From Marinobacter halophilus (lineage in GTDB: Bacteria; Pseudomonadota; Gammaproteobacteria; Pseudomonadales; Oleiphilaceae): a DNA stretch of 64,000 bases. Positions within the stretch are counted from its first letter, which is position 1. The number at the start of each line of letters is the position of its first letter. The notes under the pieces are model-generated. The model saw nothing but the letters and a program-made list of their open reading frames with translations. It did no database searches and was not told where the DNA came from. The translations under genes and the position numbers were made by a program. Positions 53,872-64,000 of this stretch are shown in pieces. Where the stretch lies: the NCBI RefSeq assembly GCF_003007685.1, contig NZ_PXNN01000004.1, positions 33,619 to 97,618 on the forward strand. Direction: 5' to 3'.

Positions 53872-54378
53872 ATGTTCTGGACTTTTGTTGCCACCATTAT
53901 TTGTGGTCTTGGTGCGGCCGGTATCGCCCTCGGCATTCGTGCCGCCACGGCAAAACGTGCGCCGAGGTGGCTGATACCGGTATTTGCCGGTGCCGGCATG
54001 CTCGGCTACCTTGTCTCTGGCGAATACACCTGGTTTGACCATAAACAATCTTTGTTACCCGAAGAAGCTGTCGTCGTTGCCACCGAGCAGGAAACAATCT
54101 TCTTCCGGCCTTGGACCTTCGTGTTCCCTTACGTCACCGCTTTTTCGACGGTCGATACCAGTGGCTTCCGCCAGGACACCGACGACCCCGATATCATTCG
54201 CTTTACCCTCTATCGATTCGAGCAAACCGTCACCGATGCGGTGTCACACCGGGTTCACCTGATTAACTGTCAGAGCCGAGAGCTGGTGCCTCTGAGCAAC
54301 GATGGTGCGCCAAGGGTGGATAACATGAAGCTGCTGGAGGCGACTGACCCTCTGTATCAAACTGTCTGCGGCAGCTGA
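53872..54378 (+). CDS. Small membrane-anchored protein of unknown function
   Basis: A 168-residue protein with two N-terminal hydrophobic segments (residues 3-22 and about 33-48) and a soluble C-terminal half with EYTWFDHKQSLLPEEAVVVATEQ-type segments. I recognise no family. Two Cys residues occur near the end (INCQSRELV and VCGS). It lies between the symporter and the symporter-domain histidine kinase, 27 bp before the latter, so a role in the same carbon-sensing system is plausible but inferred. GAGGA precedes the start. Confidence 0.7.
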   Translation: MFWTFVATIICGLGAAGIALGIRAATAKRAPRWLIPVFAGAGMLGYLVSGEYTWFDHKQSLLPEEAVVVATEQETIFFRPWTFVFPYVTAFSTVDTSGFRQDTDDPDIIRFTLYRFEQTVTDAVSHRVHLINCQSRELVPLSNDGAPRVDNMKLLEATDPLYQTVCGS

Positions 54379-54405
54379 TAGCCGACAACCGGATAACAAC
54401 CAAAC

Positions 54406-57400
54406 ATGATTAGCGCCTGGCTGCTGATATTCATATCGATTAGCTACATTTCCCTGCTTTTTGTGATCGCCTGGGCCGGCGACCGGCATCCGGGTTTGTA
54501 CCGTCGCAGGCTGGCGCGAACTCATATCTATGCACTGTCATTGGCGGTGTACTTTACGTCGTGGACCTTCTACGGCGCTGTCGGCCGGGCCACCCAGGAA
54601 GGCTTTGCCTTTCTGCCCATTTACCTTGGCCCGTTACTGGTATTCCTGTTTTTTGCGCCCCTGCTGCGGCGAATCATCCACATCAGCAAACGCAACAACA
54701 GCACTTCGATTGCTGACTTCATCGCCTGCCGTTACGGCAAATCCCAATTACTGGCCGCCATGGTCGCCATCTTCGCACTCATAGGTAGCGTGCCGTACAT
54801 TGCGCTTCAACTGAAAGCCATTGCCCTGGGCTTTAATGTGTTGACAGCCGAGGGAAGCGGCTACCAGGAACTGAGCAGCGCCGCCTGGAATGACTCTGCC
54901 TGGTACATCACCCTGGCCCTGGCAGTGTTCACGGTGCTTTTTGGTACCCGCCACCTGGAATCCACCGAACATCACCGCGGCATGATCCAGGCCGTCGCTT
55001 TTGAATCTCTGATCAAGCTGGTCGCTTTTATCGCAGTCGGTCTTTTCGTCGGCTATGGCCTCTACAACGGTTTTGGTGACCTGTTTACCCGGGTCAAGGA
55101 TGCCGACTTGTTGGGCACTCTAACCACCGATGCTCTGGAAACACCGGCGTTTATTACCCAAACCCTGGTGGCCATGCTGGCCATCATCTGTCTGCCCCGC
55201 CAGTTTCACGTCATGGTGGTGGAAAATGCCGATCACAAGGATTTCGAAATCGCCCGCTGGGCCATGCCGATCTATCTGGTCATCGCCAGTGCCTTTGTAT
55301 TGCCCATCGCTGCGGCCGGCCTCCTTAACTCCGATCTGGCGGGCGGCGATCCGGACATTATCATCCTGCAGTTACCGATTCACGCTGGCCAACACTGGCT
55401 TGCCGTTCTGGCCTTCCTCGGTGGTGGTTCAGCTGCGGCCGCCATGGTTATTGTCTGTTCGGTAGCGATTGCCACCATGGTCAGTAACGAGATCGTCATG
55501 CCGGGTTTACTCCGTTACTTCCGGCCGGGTATGAACCGCAGAACCGATCTGAGTTATCTCCTGCTCACCATTCGCCGCGTCGCGATTTTTGTGGTGCTGT
55601 TCACCGCCTATGGCTTCTATCGCATGGCCGGTGCCGATTACAGCCTGACGGCGTTCGGTCTGCTGTCGTTTGCGGCAGCCGCACAGTTCGGGCCAGCACT
55701 GGTGGGCGGTATTATCTGGCGTCGGGGCAATTTCAACGGTGCTGCCTGGGGTCTGGGGCTGGGCTTCCTGATGTGGTGCTACACCCTGCTGTTACCGGCG
55801 CTGGTATCCACCGGCTGGATCTCCAACACCCTGATCGAACAGGGCCTGTTCGGCCTCAACTGGACACGTCCCACGGCGCTTTTTGGCTCGGAGCTAGATC
55901 AAATCAGCCATGGCATACTCTGGAGCCTGGGCATCAATACCGTCACCTATGTATTGCTATCACTGATCACTCGGCAGCGCATACGGGAAAAAATTCAGAT
56001 TGCCGCCTTTTTCCAGGAGGCCCATCCCAAGACGGACAGTGCGCACCACCAGAGCTGGCAGGGCGAAATCCTGACCTCAGACCTGCAGGCACTGGCAGAC
56101 CGTTTCATGGGTGAAGAACGCTCCGAAAGCGTCTTCCGTAACTACGAGCGCAGAAACGCCATCCGGCTATATCCCCATCGGCCGGCATCCACCCATTTAA
56201 TGAAGTATGTTGAACGCCAGCTTGCCTCGGTGATTGGCGCGTCAACTGCCCGAGTGGTACTGGAATCCACCCTCACCGGCCGCGACATGCAGATCGAGGA
56301 TGTCGTCAGCATCGTTGACGAAGCCTCTCAGGCCATGACCTTCAGCCGGGAACTGTTGCAGTCGGCGATAGAAAACATCAGCCTGGGGGTCTCGGTGGTT
56401 AACCATCAGCAGCAACTCGTGGTCTGGAATCACCGTTATCTGGAACTGTTCAACTATCCGAAGGGATTTGTTCGGGTAGGACGTCCGGTGGAAGATCTGA
56501 TGCGCTATAACCTGACCAATGCCAACCTGTCGGCCAGACGCATCGACGAGATCATTGAAAATCGTTGCGAGAGCATGCGTGGTGGTAAACCGATGTCTTA
56601 TGAGCGACAGCGCCCGGATGGCACTGTGGTCAGGGTTGACGGCAGCCCCATCCCCGGGGGCGGGTATGTGACCACGTTCCAGGACATCACCGCGATGCGC
56701 CGCACCGAGCAGGCGCTCAAAGAGACCAACATCTACCTTGAGCAACGAGTACGGGAGCGCACCCAGGAACTCCAGGTTATTAACGAACAAATGCTCAAGG
56801 CCAAGTCGGTTGCTGAACAGGCTAACCATAGCAAGACTCGCTTTCTTGCCTCAGCCAGCCATGACCTGCTGCAACCTCTGAATGCCGCGCGTCTGTTCAC
56901 TTCTGCGTTGTCAGGTAAGGTTATCGCGGGTGATACCCGTGAGCTGGTCGAACACATCGACAGCTCCCTCGGGGCTGCGGAAGAAATCATCAGCACCTTG
57001 CTCGACATTTCGAAACTCGACGCCGGCGCTCTCGAACCAGATATCGGCGCTTTCCCTGTTAACGAGCTGCTGCGTCATCTCGCCACCGAATTCTCGGCCA
57101 TTGCCAAGGATCAGGGTCTTGATCTGCACGTCGTGCCCAGCACCGCCTGGGTGCGCTCAGACGCCAAGTTATTGCGCAGGGTTGTACAGAACTTTTTATC
57201 GAATGCCACCCGTTACACCGCAAGCGGCAAGATTCTTATGGGCTGCCGTCGCCTCAAGGGCTATCTGCGCATTGAAGTGTGGGACACCGGCCCGGGCATG
57301 TCCGAAGATCAGCTCACCCATGTTTTCGAAGAATTCCGCCGGTTCCAGCACGGGCGCGACAAGAAGGGACTGGGGCTCGGCCTGGCCATCGTGGATCGAA

Positions 57401-57924
57401 TCAGCGGTATGCTCAATCATCCAGTCACCGTCCACTCCATTCAGGGCAAAGGCAGCGTTTTCGGCATCACGGTTCCCATTGCCCCACCCGACCTGAGCCG
57501 GGCCGAAGTGAACAAACCTGGTGCCAGTTCACGGCGGGTAGCCAGTCTGGGCGGCCTGCATGTACTGTGTATAGATAACGATGCAGCCATTCTTCACGGC
57601 ATGGTGGCACTGCTCGGCAACTGGCAATGTGACGTAACTGCCGCCGAAAGCCTTGAGGACGCGCTGGCAAAAGTGGCAGACCGGCTGCCAGATATTATAC
57701 TTGCCGACTATCAGCTGGATGATAACCGCAACGGCCTCGATGCCATGGACAGCATCAGAGATCAACTTGGCCACGGCATACCCGGCATCCTGATTACCGG
57801 ATACATGGCGCCAGAGGTGCGCGAGGACGCCACAAGCCGTGGCTACCAGGTACTCTATAAGCCGGTTAAGCCGGCCGCTCTGCGGGCCCTCGTCAACAAA
57901 CTACTCAAACAGAAGCGCGCATGA
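54406..57924 (+). CDS. Symporter-domain hybrid sensor histidine kinase (MxtR/CrbS-like)
   Basis: A 1172-residue membrane sensor. An SSS-like domain with many membrane segments (about 1-520) is followed by a linker, a PAS domain (about 650-770), a coiled coil, HisKA with KTRFLASASHDLLQPLNA (phospho-His near 820), HATPase (NFLSNATRYT, DTGPGMSE, GLGLGLAIVD) and a C-terminal REC domain (LHVLCIDND, acceptor Asp in ILADYQLDD near 1101). Related proteins MxtR and CrbS control acetate metabolism, fitting the symporter genes upstream. Its stop overlaps the REC-TPR gene by 4 bp. Confidence 0.9.
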   Translation: MISAWLLIFISISYISLLFVIAWAGDRHPGLYRRRLARTHIYALSLAVYFTSWTFYGAVGRATQEGFAFLPIYLGPLLVFLFFAPLLRRIIHISKRNNSTSIADFIACRYGKSQLLAAMVAIFALIGSVPYIALQLKAIALGFNVLTAEGSGYQELSSAAWNDSAWYITLALAVFTVLFGTRHLESTEHHRGMIQAVAFESLIKLVAFIAVGLFVGYGLYNGFGDLFTRVKDADLLGTLTTDALETPAFITQTLVAMLAIICLPRQFHVMVVENADHKDFEIARWAMPIYLVIASAFVLPIAAAGLLNSDLAGGDPDIIILQLPIHAGQHWLAVLAFLGGGSAAAAMVIVCSVAIATMVSNEIVMPGLLRYFRPGMNRRTDLSYLLLTIRRVAIFVVLFTAYGFYRMAGADYSLTAFGLLSFAAAAQFGPALVGGIIWRRGNFNGAAWGLGLGFLMWCYTLLLPALVSTGWISNTLIEQGLFGLNWTRPTALFGSELDQISHGILWSLGINTVTYVLLSLITRQRIREKIQIAAFFQEAHPKTDSAHHQSWQGEILTSDLQALADRFMGEERSESVFRNYERRNAIRLYPHRPASTHLMKYVERQLASVIGASTARVVLESTLTGRDMQIEDVVSIVDEASQAMTFSRELLQSAIENISLGVSVVNHQQQLVVWNHRYLELFNYPKGFVRVGRPVEDLMRYNLTNANLSARRIDEIIENRCESMRGGKPMSYERQRPDGTVVRVDGSPIPGGGYVTTFQDITAMRRTEQALKETNIYLEQRVRERTQELQVINEQMLKAKSVAEQANHSKTRFLASASHDLLQPLNAARLFTSALSGKVIAGDTRELVEHIDSSLGAAEEIISTLLDISKLDAGALEPDIGAFPVNELLRHLATEFSAIAKDQGLDLHVVPSTAWVRSDAKLLRRVVQNFLSNATRYTASGKILMGCRRLKGYLRIEVWDTGPGMSEDQLTHVFEEFRRFQHGRDKKGLGLGLAIVDRISGMLNHPVTVHSIQGKGSVFGITVPIAPPDLSRAEVNKPGASSRRVASLGGLHVLCIDNDAAILHGMVALLGNWQCDVTAAESLEDALAKVADRLPDIILADYQLDDNRNGLDAMDSIRDQLGHGIPGILITGYMAPEVREDATSRGYQVLYKPVKPAALRALVNKLLKQKRA

Positions 57925-59564
57925 ACCAGCAGACTGACAGAAAAGACGCGATCAACCCGTTTGGCAAACTGACTTTTCTGGTTGTTGATGACTTCGAAAA
58001 CTTTCGCCTGTCGATGCGGCAGATGCTCCGAAGCTGCGGTGCAGACAAGATCGAGCTGGTCGGTCATGCCACGCCCGCCGTTCAGTATTGCACCTACAAT
58101 CATGTTGATGTCGTGCTGTGCGATTACAACCTGGGCGAGGGAAAGAACGGTCAGCATATACTGGAAGAGTTGCGGCACAAGAAACTGCTTAATCGTTCCT
58201 CCCTGTTCCTGATGGTGACGGCCGAAACCTCCAAAGAAATGGTAATGGGCGCCCGTGAGTATCAACCCGATGGCTATCTCACCAAACCTCTGAACCGGGC
58301 CATGATCGAGAAGAGGCTGGGGGCGCTCATTCAGCAGCGTAACGCCTTGCTACCCATCACCCGTGAGATCGATCACGAGAATTATCCTGAGGCGATCTCG
58401 CAATGTCTCCAGATGATGCCAAAGCAGCCCAGATACAAAACCTGGCTGATGAAGACACTTGGAGAGCTGTACTTTCTTGTCGGCGATTTGTCACATGCCC
58501 TGAAAATCTATGACGATGTTCTGGCCCAACGAGAGTTGTCCTGGGCCCGTCTCGGCCGTTGTAAAATACTTCTCAAAAACCGGAACTTTGATCAATCTGT
58601 TGAGGGCCTGAAGGCACTGATCGAAAAGCACCCGGATTACATGGAAGCTTACGACCTTCTGGCCGAAGGCCTCGAAAAGCAAGGTAAATCGATACCCGCA
58701 CAACAGATTCTCGAAAAAGCCGCCGAGCATTCTCCCAACGCCCTGCTACGCCAGAAACATCTGGCAGAACTCGCCGGAGCAAATCAGGATATTGACACGG
58801 CATCTCAGGCCTGGCGCCAGACCGTTGCCCTTGGTACCTACTCGATTCACGACAATGCTGATCACTATCTGGCATTCGCCCACAGTCTGTCAGACCTCAG
58901 TGAGGGACATGAAGAGGACGGTGCTGGGCACGCTTCAGAAGCTCTCAGCGTGCTATCCCGAATGGAAAAGCGATTCACCGATGATGAAACCATCTCCCTG
59001 AAGAGCCGGATAGTGCAATGCCGCGTGCACGTAGGACAAGCCAATCACCGGGAGGCCGAAAAGCTGTTAGCGAGCATCAAGGGTGATCTGGAGCACATGG
59101 AAGAACTCCCCGCTGATCTCGGTCTGGACTATGCAAAGACCCTTTTTCGCATGGGGCATAACGATCAGGCCAAGTCACTGTTAACCAATCTGGCGGCACG
59201 GTACGGCGATAACGCGGAGATTTTGCAAAAAATTGAAAACCTCCTCGATGAGCCAGTCGGATTCCGTCAGAAAATTGAAGCCCGAAGCCATAACCGTGAG
59301 GGTATCAAGGCGTTTGAGTCTGGCGACCTGGATCGTGCTATTGAGGCATTTAGTAACGCACTGGCCATAGTGCCCGATCATACGGCGCTGAATCTCAACC
59401 TTGTTCAGGTGTTGGTCAGAAAACATGACCAGTCACCAGCTGACCGCTCATTACTCTCACGCTGCCAGGCGCACCTTCAAAGGCTTGAAACACTGCCTGA
59501 GCAACATCGTCAACATCGCCGGTACCTCGCACTGACCAGGAAATTGAAAGGTATGACTGAATGA
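57921..59564 (+). CDS. Response regulator with TPR output domain
   Basis: A 547-residue cytoplasmic protein. The REC domain (about 15-135) has the acidic pair D23/D24, phosphorylatable D68 in HVDVVLCDYNL, and the LTKPLN lysine. The rest is helical with tetratricopeptide-like repeats (HALKIYDDVLAQRELSWARLG and NREGIKAFESGDLDRAIEAF). No DNA-binding domain is present, so it most likely acts by protein contact. It is coupled by 4-bp overlaps to the kinases on both sides. Confidence 0.87.
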   Translation: MNQQTDRKDAINPFGKLTFLVVDDFENFRLSMRQMLRSCGADKIELVGHATPAVQYCTYNHVDVVLCDYNLGEGKNGQHILEELRHKKLLNRSSLFLMVTAETSKEMVMGAREYQPDGYLTKPLNRAMIEKRLGALIQQRNALLPITREIDHENYPEAISQCLQMMPKQPRYKTWLMKTLGELYFLVGDLSHALKIYDDVLAQRELSWARLGRCKILLKNRNFDQSVEGLKALIEKHPDYMEAYDLLAEGLEKQGKSIPAQQILEKAAEHSPNALLRQKHLAELAGANQDIDTASQAWRQTVALGTYSIHDNADHYLAFAHSLSDLSEGHEEDGAGHASEALSVLSRMEKRFTDDETISLKSRIVQCRVHVGQANHREAEKLLASIKGDLEHMEELPADLGLDYAKTLFRMGHNDQAKSLLTNLAARYGDNAEILQKIENLLDEPVGFRQKIEARSHNREGIKAFESGDLDRAIEAFSNALAIVPDHTALNLNLVQVLVRKHDQSPADRSLLSRCQAHLQRLETLPEQHRQHRRYLALTRKLKGMTE

Positions 59565-60241
59565 CTGACCATAATATTGATTTCTCCATGGTGCTTGCCT
59601 CAGCCGTCCATGACATGAAGAACTCCTTGGGCATGCTTCTGAATACCGTTGATGAACTTAGGATCGAACACGAGTCAACGCTCGCCGGCTCCGACAAATT
59701 CAATATGCTGCAGTATGAAGCCGAGCGTATGCACAACGACCTCGTGCAACTGTTGGGAATTTATCGGCTCGGCGAGAACAACTTGTCTGCCCACATCGAT
59801 GAGCATTTTCTCCCGGACTTCCTTTCCGACCACATGGCTCGCCATATGCCCTTGCTTGACGGACTGGGCATTGAGTATGTGATCGAAGCTGACGAGATCA
59901 ATGGTTTCTTCGATGATGACCTACTGACAGGCGTGCTGAATAACACCATCAACAATGCCATTCGCTACACCGAAAACAAGATACGCCTGACCGCGCGTGA
60001 AGAGAAAGGCTACCTGGTGATTGGCGTCGAGGACGACGGCAAAGGATATCCTGAAAGCATGCAACATACCGGCACCCTGAGCTTTAAATCGCTCGATTTC
60101 AAAAGTGGCAGTACCAGCCTGGGGTTATTCTTCGCATCCTCTGTCGCCAAGCTCCATCGCGAGGGAGAAAAAACCGGATCCATCAAATTACGCAATGGCG
60201 GGAGATTCGGTGGTGGTGTTTTTGAAATCTGGCTGCCTTAA
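59561..60241 (+). CDS. Soluble sensor histidine kinase
   Basis: A 226-residue cytoplasmic kinase with no membrane segment. The H-box is VHDMKNSLGMLL (H17), followed by a dimerisation helix, N-box NNTINNAIRYTENK and a G-box VEDDGKGYP, then LSFKSLDFKSGSTSLGLFFASS. It has no sensory domain of its own, so its input probably comes from partners such as the REC-TPR protein, whose gene overlaps its start by 4 bp. Confidence 0.85.
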   Translation: MTDHNIDFSMVLASAVHDMKNSLGMLLNTVDELRIEHESTLAGSDKFNMLQYEAERMHNDLVQLLGIYRLGENNLSAHIDEHFLPDFLSDHMARHMPLLDGLGIEYVIEADEINGFFDDDLLTGVLNNTINNAIRYTENKIRLTAREEKGYLVIGVEDDGKGYPESMQHTGTLSFKSLDFKSGSTSLGLFFASSVAKLHREGEKTGSIKLRNGGRFGGGVFEIWLP

Positions 60242-60279
60242 GGTGCCTGGAACTTATGCCTGAATTCAGTGCACCAAAC

Positions 60280-60314
60280 GAAAAAACCCCCGACAGCGGT
60301 GCTATCGGGGGTTA
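60280..60314 (-). terminator. rRNA operon terminator
   Basis: On the minus strand AACCCCCGATAGC pairs with GCTGTCGGGGGTT and runs into TTTT. It ends the leftward rRNA transcript just past 5S and faces the end of the histidine kinase gene. Confidence 0.9.
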
Positions 60315-60325
60315 GGGTATTAAGA

Positions 60326-60441
60326 GTCTGACGATGACCTACTCTCACATGGGCAGAAGCCACACTACCATCGGCGCTGGTCTGTTTCACTGCTGAGTTC
60401 GGGATGGGATCAGGTGGTTCCAGACCGCTATAGTCGTCAGA
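60326..60441 (-). rRNA. rrf: 5S ribosomal RNA
   Basis: About 116 nt. On the minus strand it shows the conserved GAACCACCTGATCCCATCCCGAACTC and the GATGGTAGTGTGG segments, with the paired ends of helix I. It is the last gene of the rRNA operon, about 90 bp past 23S. Ends are by comparison with known 5S and may be off by a base or two. Confidence 0.95.
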
Positions 60442-60450
60442 CAAAACGGT

Positions 60451-60533
60451 TGATCACTGGGGGACGAGATAGAACGTGTGATGTTGATTTCGATGTTGCT
60501 TAGCGTTATCCGCAATTGTCTTGGGTGTTATAT

Positions 60534-60541
<8 letters not shown>
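60451..60541 (-). other. Pre-23S processing stem, 3' side
   Basis: The 23S-5S spacer holds segments complementary to the spacer on the other side of 23S: 60515-60541 with 63414-63440 (one bulge), 60502-60512 with 63563-63573, 60462-60475 with 63633-63646 (14 bp) and 60451-60461 with 63670-63680 (11 bp). These bring the ends of the 23S precursor together for RNase III. Confidence 0.75.
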
Positions 60542-63423
<2,882 letters not shown>

Positions 63424-63751
63424 TATAACCCCAAGACAACTGATCTGTACGCCACCACAAACAAGAGCCCCGACTCCACCGAAGTGAAACCAGCTTTCTC
63501 ATCCAGGATGAGGTTCAGAGACAGTCGCTCGAAGTCATATACAACCACTTCAACGACAACACCGGATAACGCTTGAAATCGTTATCACATTGAACCTATT
63601 TCTCTCGGAGATAATGAGAAAAATAGTTTCGTGTTCTATCTCGTCCAATTTGTTAAAGAGCAAATCTGACCCAGTGATCAGAAAGGAAGATTTCATCAAT
63701 CTGAAACATTCGTTTCTGTACACTGCTAACCGTAGTTAGTCAGTTAATATT
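63424..63751 (-). other. 16S-23S internal spacer, 23S-proximal part
   Basis: A 328-bp stretch without genes. It carries the 5' side of the pre-23S processing stem (63424-63440, 63563-63573, 63633-63646, 63670-63680) and the spacer boxA. Between these the sequence (63441-63560) holds nothing I can name. Confidence 0.85.
63650..63662 (-). promoter_or_regulatory. Spacer boxA antitermination site
   Basis: On the minus strand TGCTCTTTAACAA matches the boxA consensus bound by NusB-NusE in rRNA antitermination. It sits between two paired segments of the pre-23S stem, in a 23-base bulge with no counterpart on the other strand. Confidence 0.85.
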
Positions 63752-63827
63752 TGGTGGAGCTAGGCAGGATCGAACTGCCGACCTCCTGCGTGCAAGGCAG
63801 GCGCTCTCCCAGCTGAGCTATAGCCCC
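63752..63827 (-). tRNA. alaT: tRNA-Ala (anticodon TGC)
   Basis: A 76-nt tRNA with encoded CCA. On the minus strand it begins GGGGCTATAGCTCAGCTGGG, has anticodon TGC in CCTTGCACGC, and ends with the TPsiC arm and GCTCCACCA. Confidence 0.97.
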
Positions 63828-63842
63828 AGTAAGCTATGTCTA

Positions 63843-63922
63843 AAATCGTTCAGATCAAGGCATCGAATGGCGCCGCATAGCCTGCTATGCAAGTCATTCG
63901 ATAACGCCGAACTGGGCGATTT
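63843..63922. other. Long hairpin between tRNA-Ala and tRNA-Ile
   Basis: Nearly all of the spacer folds on itself: AAATCG/CGATTT outermost, CAG/CTG, GGC/GCC, ATCGAATG/CATTCGAT and innermost GCATAGC-CT-GCTATGC. It probably separates the two tRNAs for processing. Its layered style recalls the palindromic elements, but the sequence is unrelated. Confidence 0.75.
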
Positions 63923-63999
<77 letters not shown>

Positions 64000-64000
64000 G

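Noticed and set aside
54406..55980. Symporter-like part of the kinase as a separate transporter gene
   Set aside because: The frame is continuous through PAS, HisKA, HATPase and REC domains, a known fusion type.

Overview
The window looks like chromosomal housekeeping DNA from a marine gammaproteobacterium, most likely Marinobacter or a close relative. This rests on gene order (rpoS-nlpD-DUF368-pcm-surE-truD-ispF-ispD-ftsB-eno-kdsA-pyrG-tilS-accA-dnaE; mrp/metG next to an Rsx/Rnf operon and nth), moderately high GC, and RpoS and Hda typical of gammaproteobacteria. No phage, integron, insertion sequence or CRISPR array was seen. The genus is inferred from gene content and was not tested by a search.

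Layout. 0-5 kb: nadC, then leftward parA-like and yqcC, hda, a CDP-alcohol phosphatidyltransferase and a DUF2066 protein. 5-7.6 kb: purM, purN and a DUF3108 protein, rightward. 7.6-11.5 kb: leftward mrp, dcd, yjaG-like and avtA. 11.6-19.9 kb: rightward metG, rsxABCDGE and nth. 19.9-38.8 kb: a long leftward block running from a TlpA-like lipoprotein and dnaE through lipid, tRNA, nucleotide and isoprenoid genes to rpoS and a chalcone-isomerase-like protein. 38.9-42.1 kb: rightward arsC-like, wrbA-like, DUF2069 and an orphan GspE-type ATPase. 42.1-48.7 kb: leftward DUF3080 lipoprotein, methionine salvage mtnBCD, an isoquinoline-1-oxidoreductase-like molybdoenzyme pair, a repeat lipoprotein and an Smr protein. 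48.9-60.2 kb: a rightward carbon-uptake and signalling block: cNMP/CBS/DUF294 protein, DnaQ-like exonuclease, DUF4212 plus sodium:solute symporter, a small membrane protein, a symporter-domain hybrid histidine kinase, a REC-TPR regulator and a soluble histidine kinase. 60.3-64.0 kb: a leftward rRNA operon (tRNA-Ile, tRNA-Ala, 23S, 5S); its 16S gene would lie beyond the right edge.

The most unusual signal is non-coding. Three spacers (10209-10316, 27704-27813, 29651-29842) carry palindromic elements whose outer stems are perfect over 27-28 bp within each copy but differ between copies, while the inner part is shared. Two have cores of exactly 54 bp that align in opposite orientation with pair-preserving changes; the third has an expanded core of several hairpins. 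All three lie between genes transcribed in the same direction. Other points of interest are the coupled three-gene signalling chain at 54.4-60.2 kb, a plus-strand intrinsic terminator with no annotated upstream gene between nlpD and the DUF368 gene, a 24-codon leader ORF before the symporter pair, a lipoprotein made of three repeats, and a long pre-23S processing stem that bulges out boxA.
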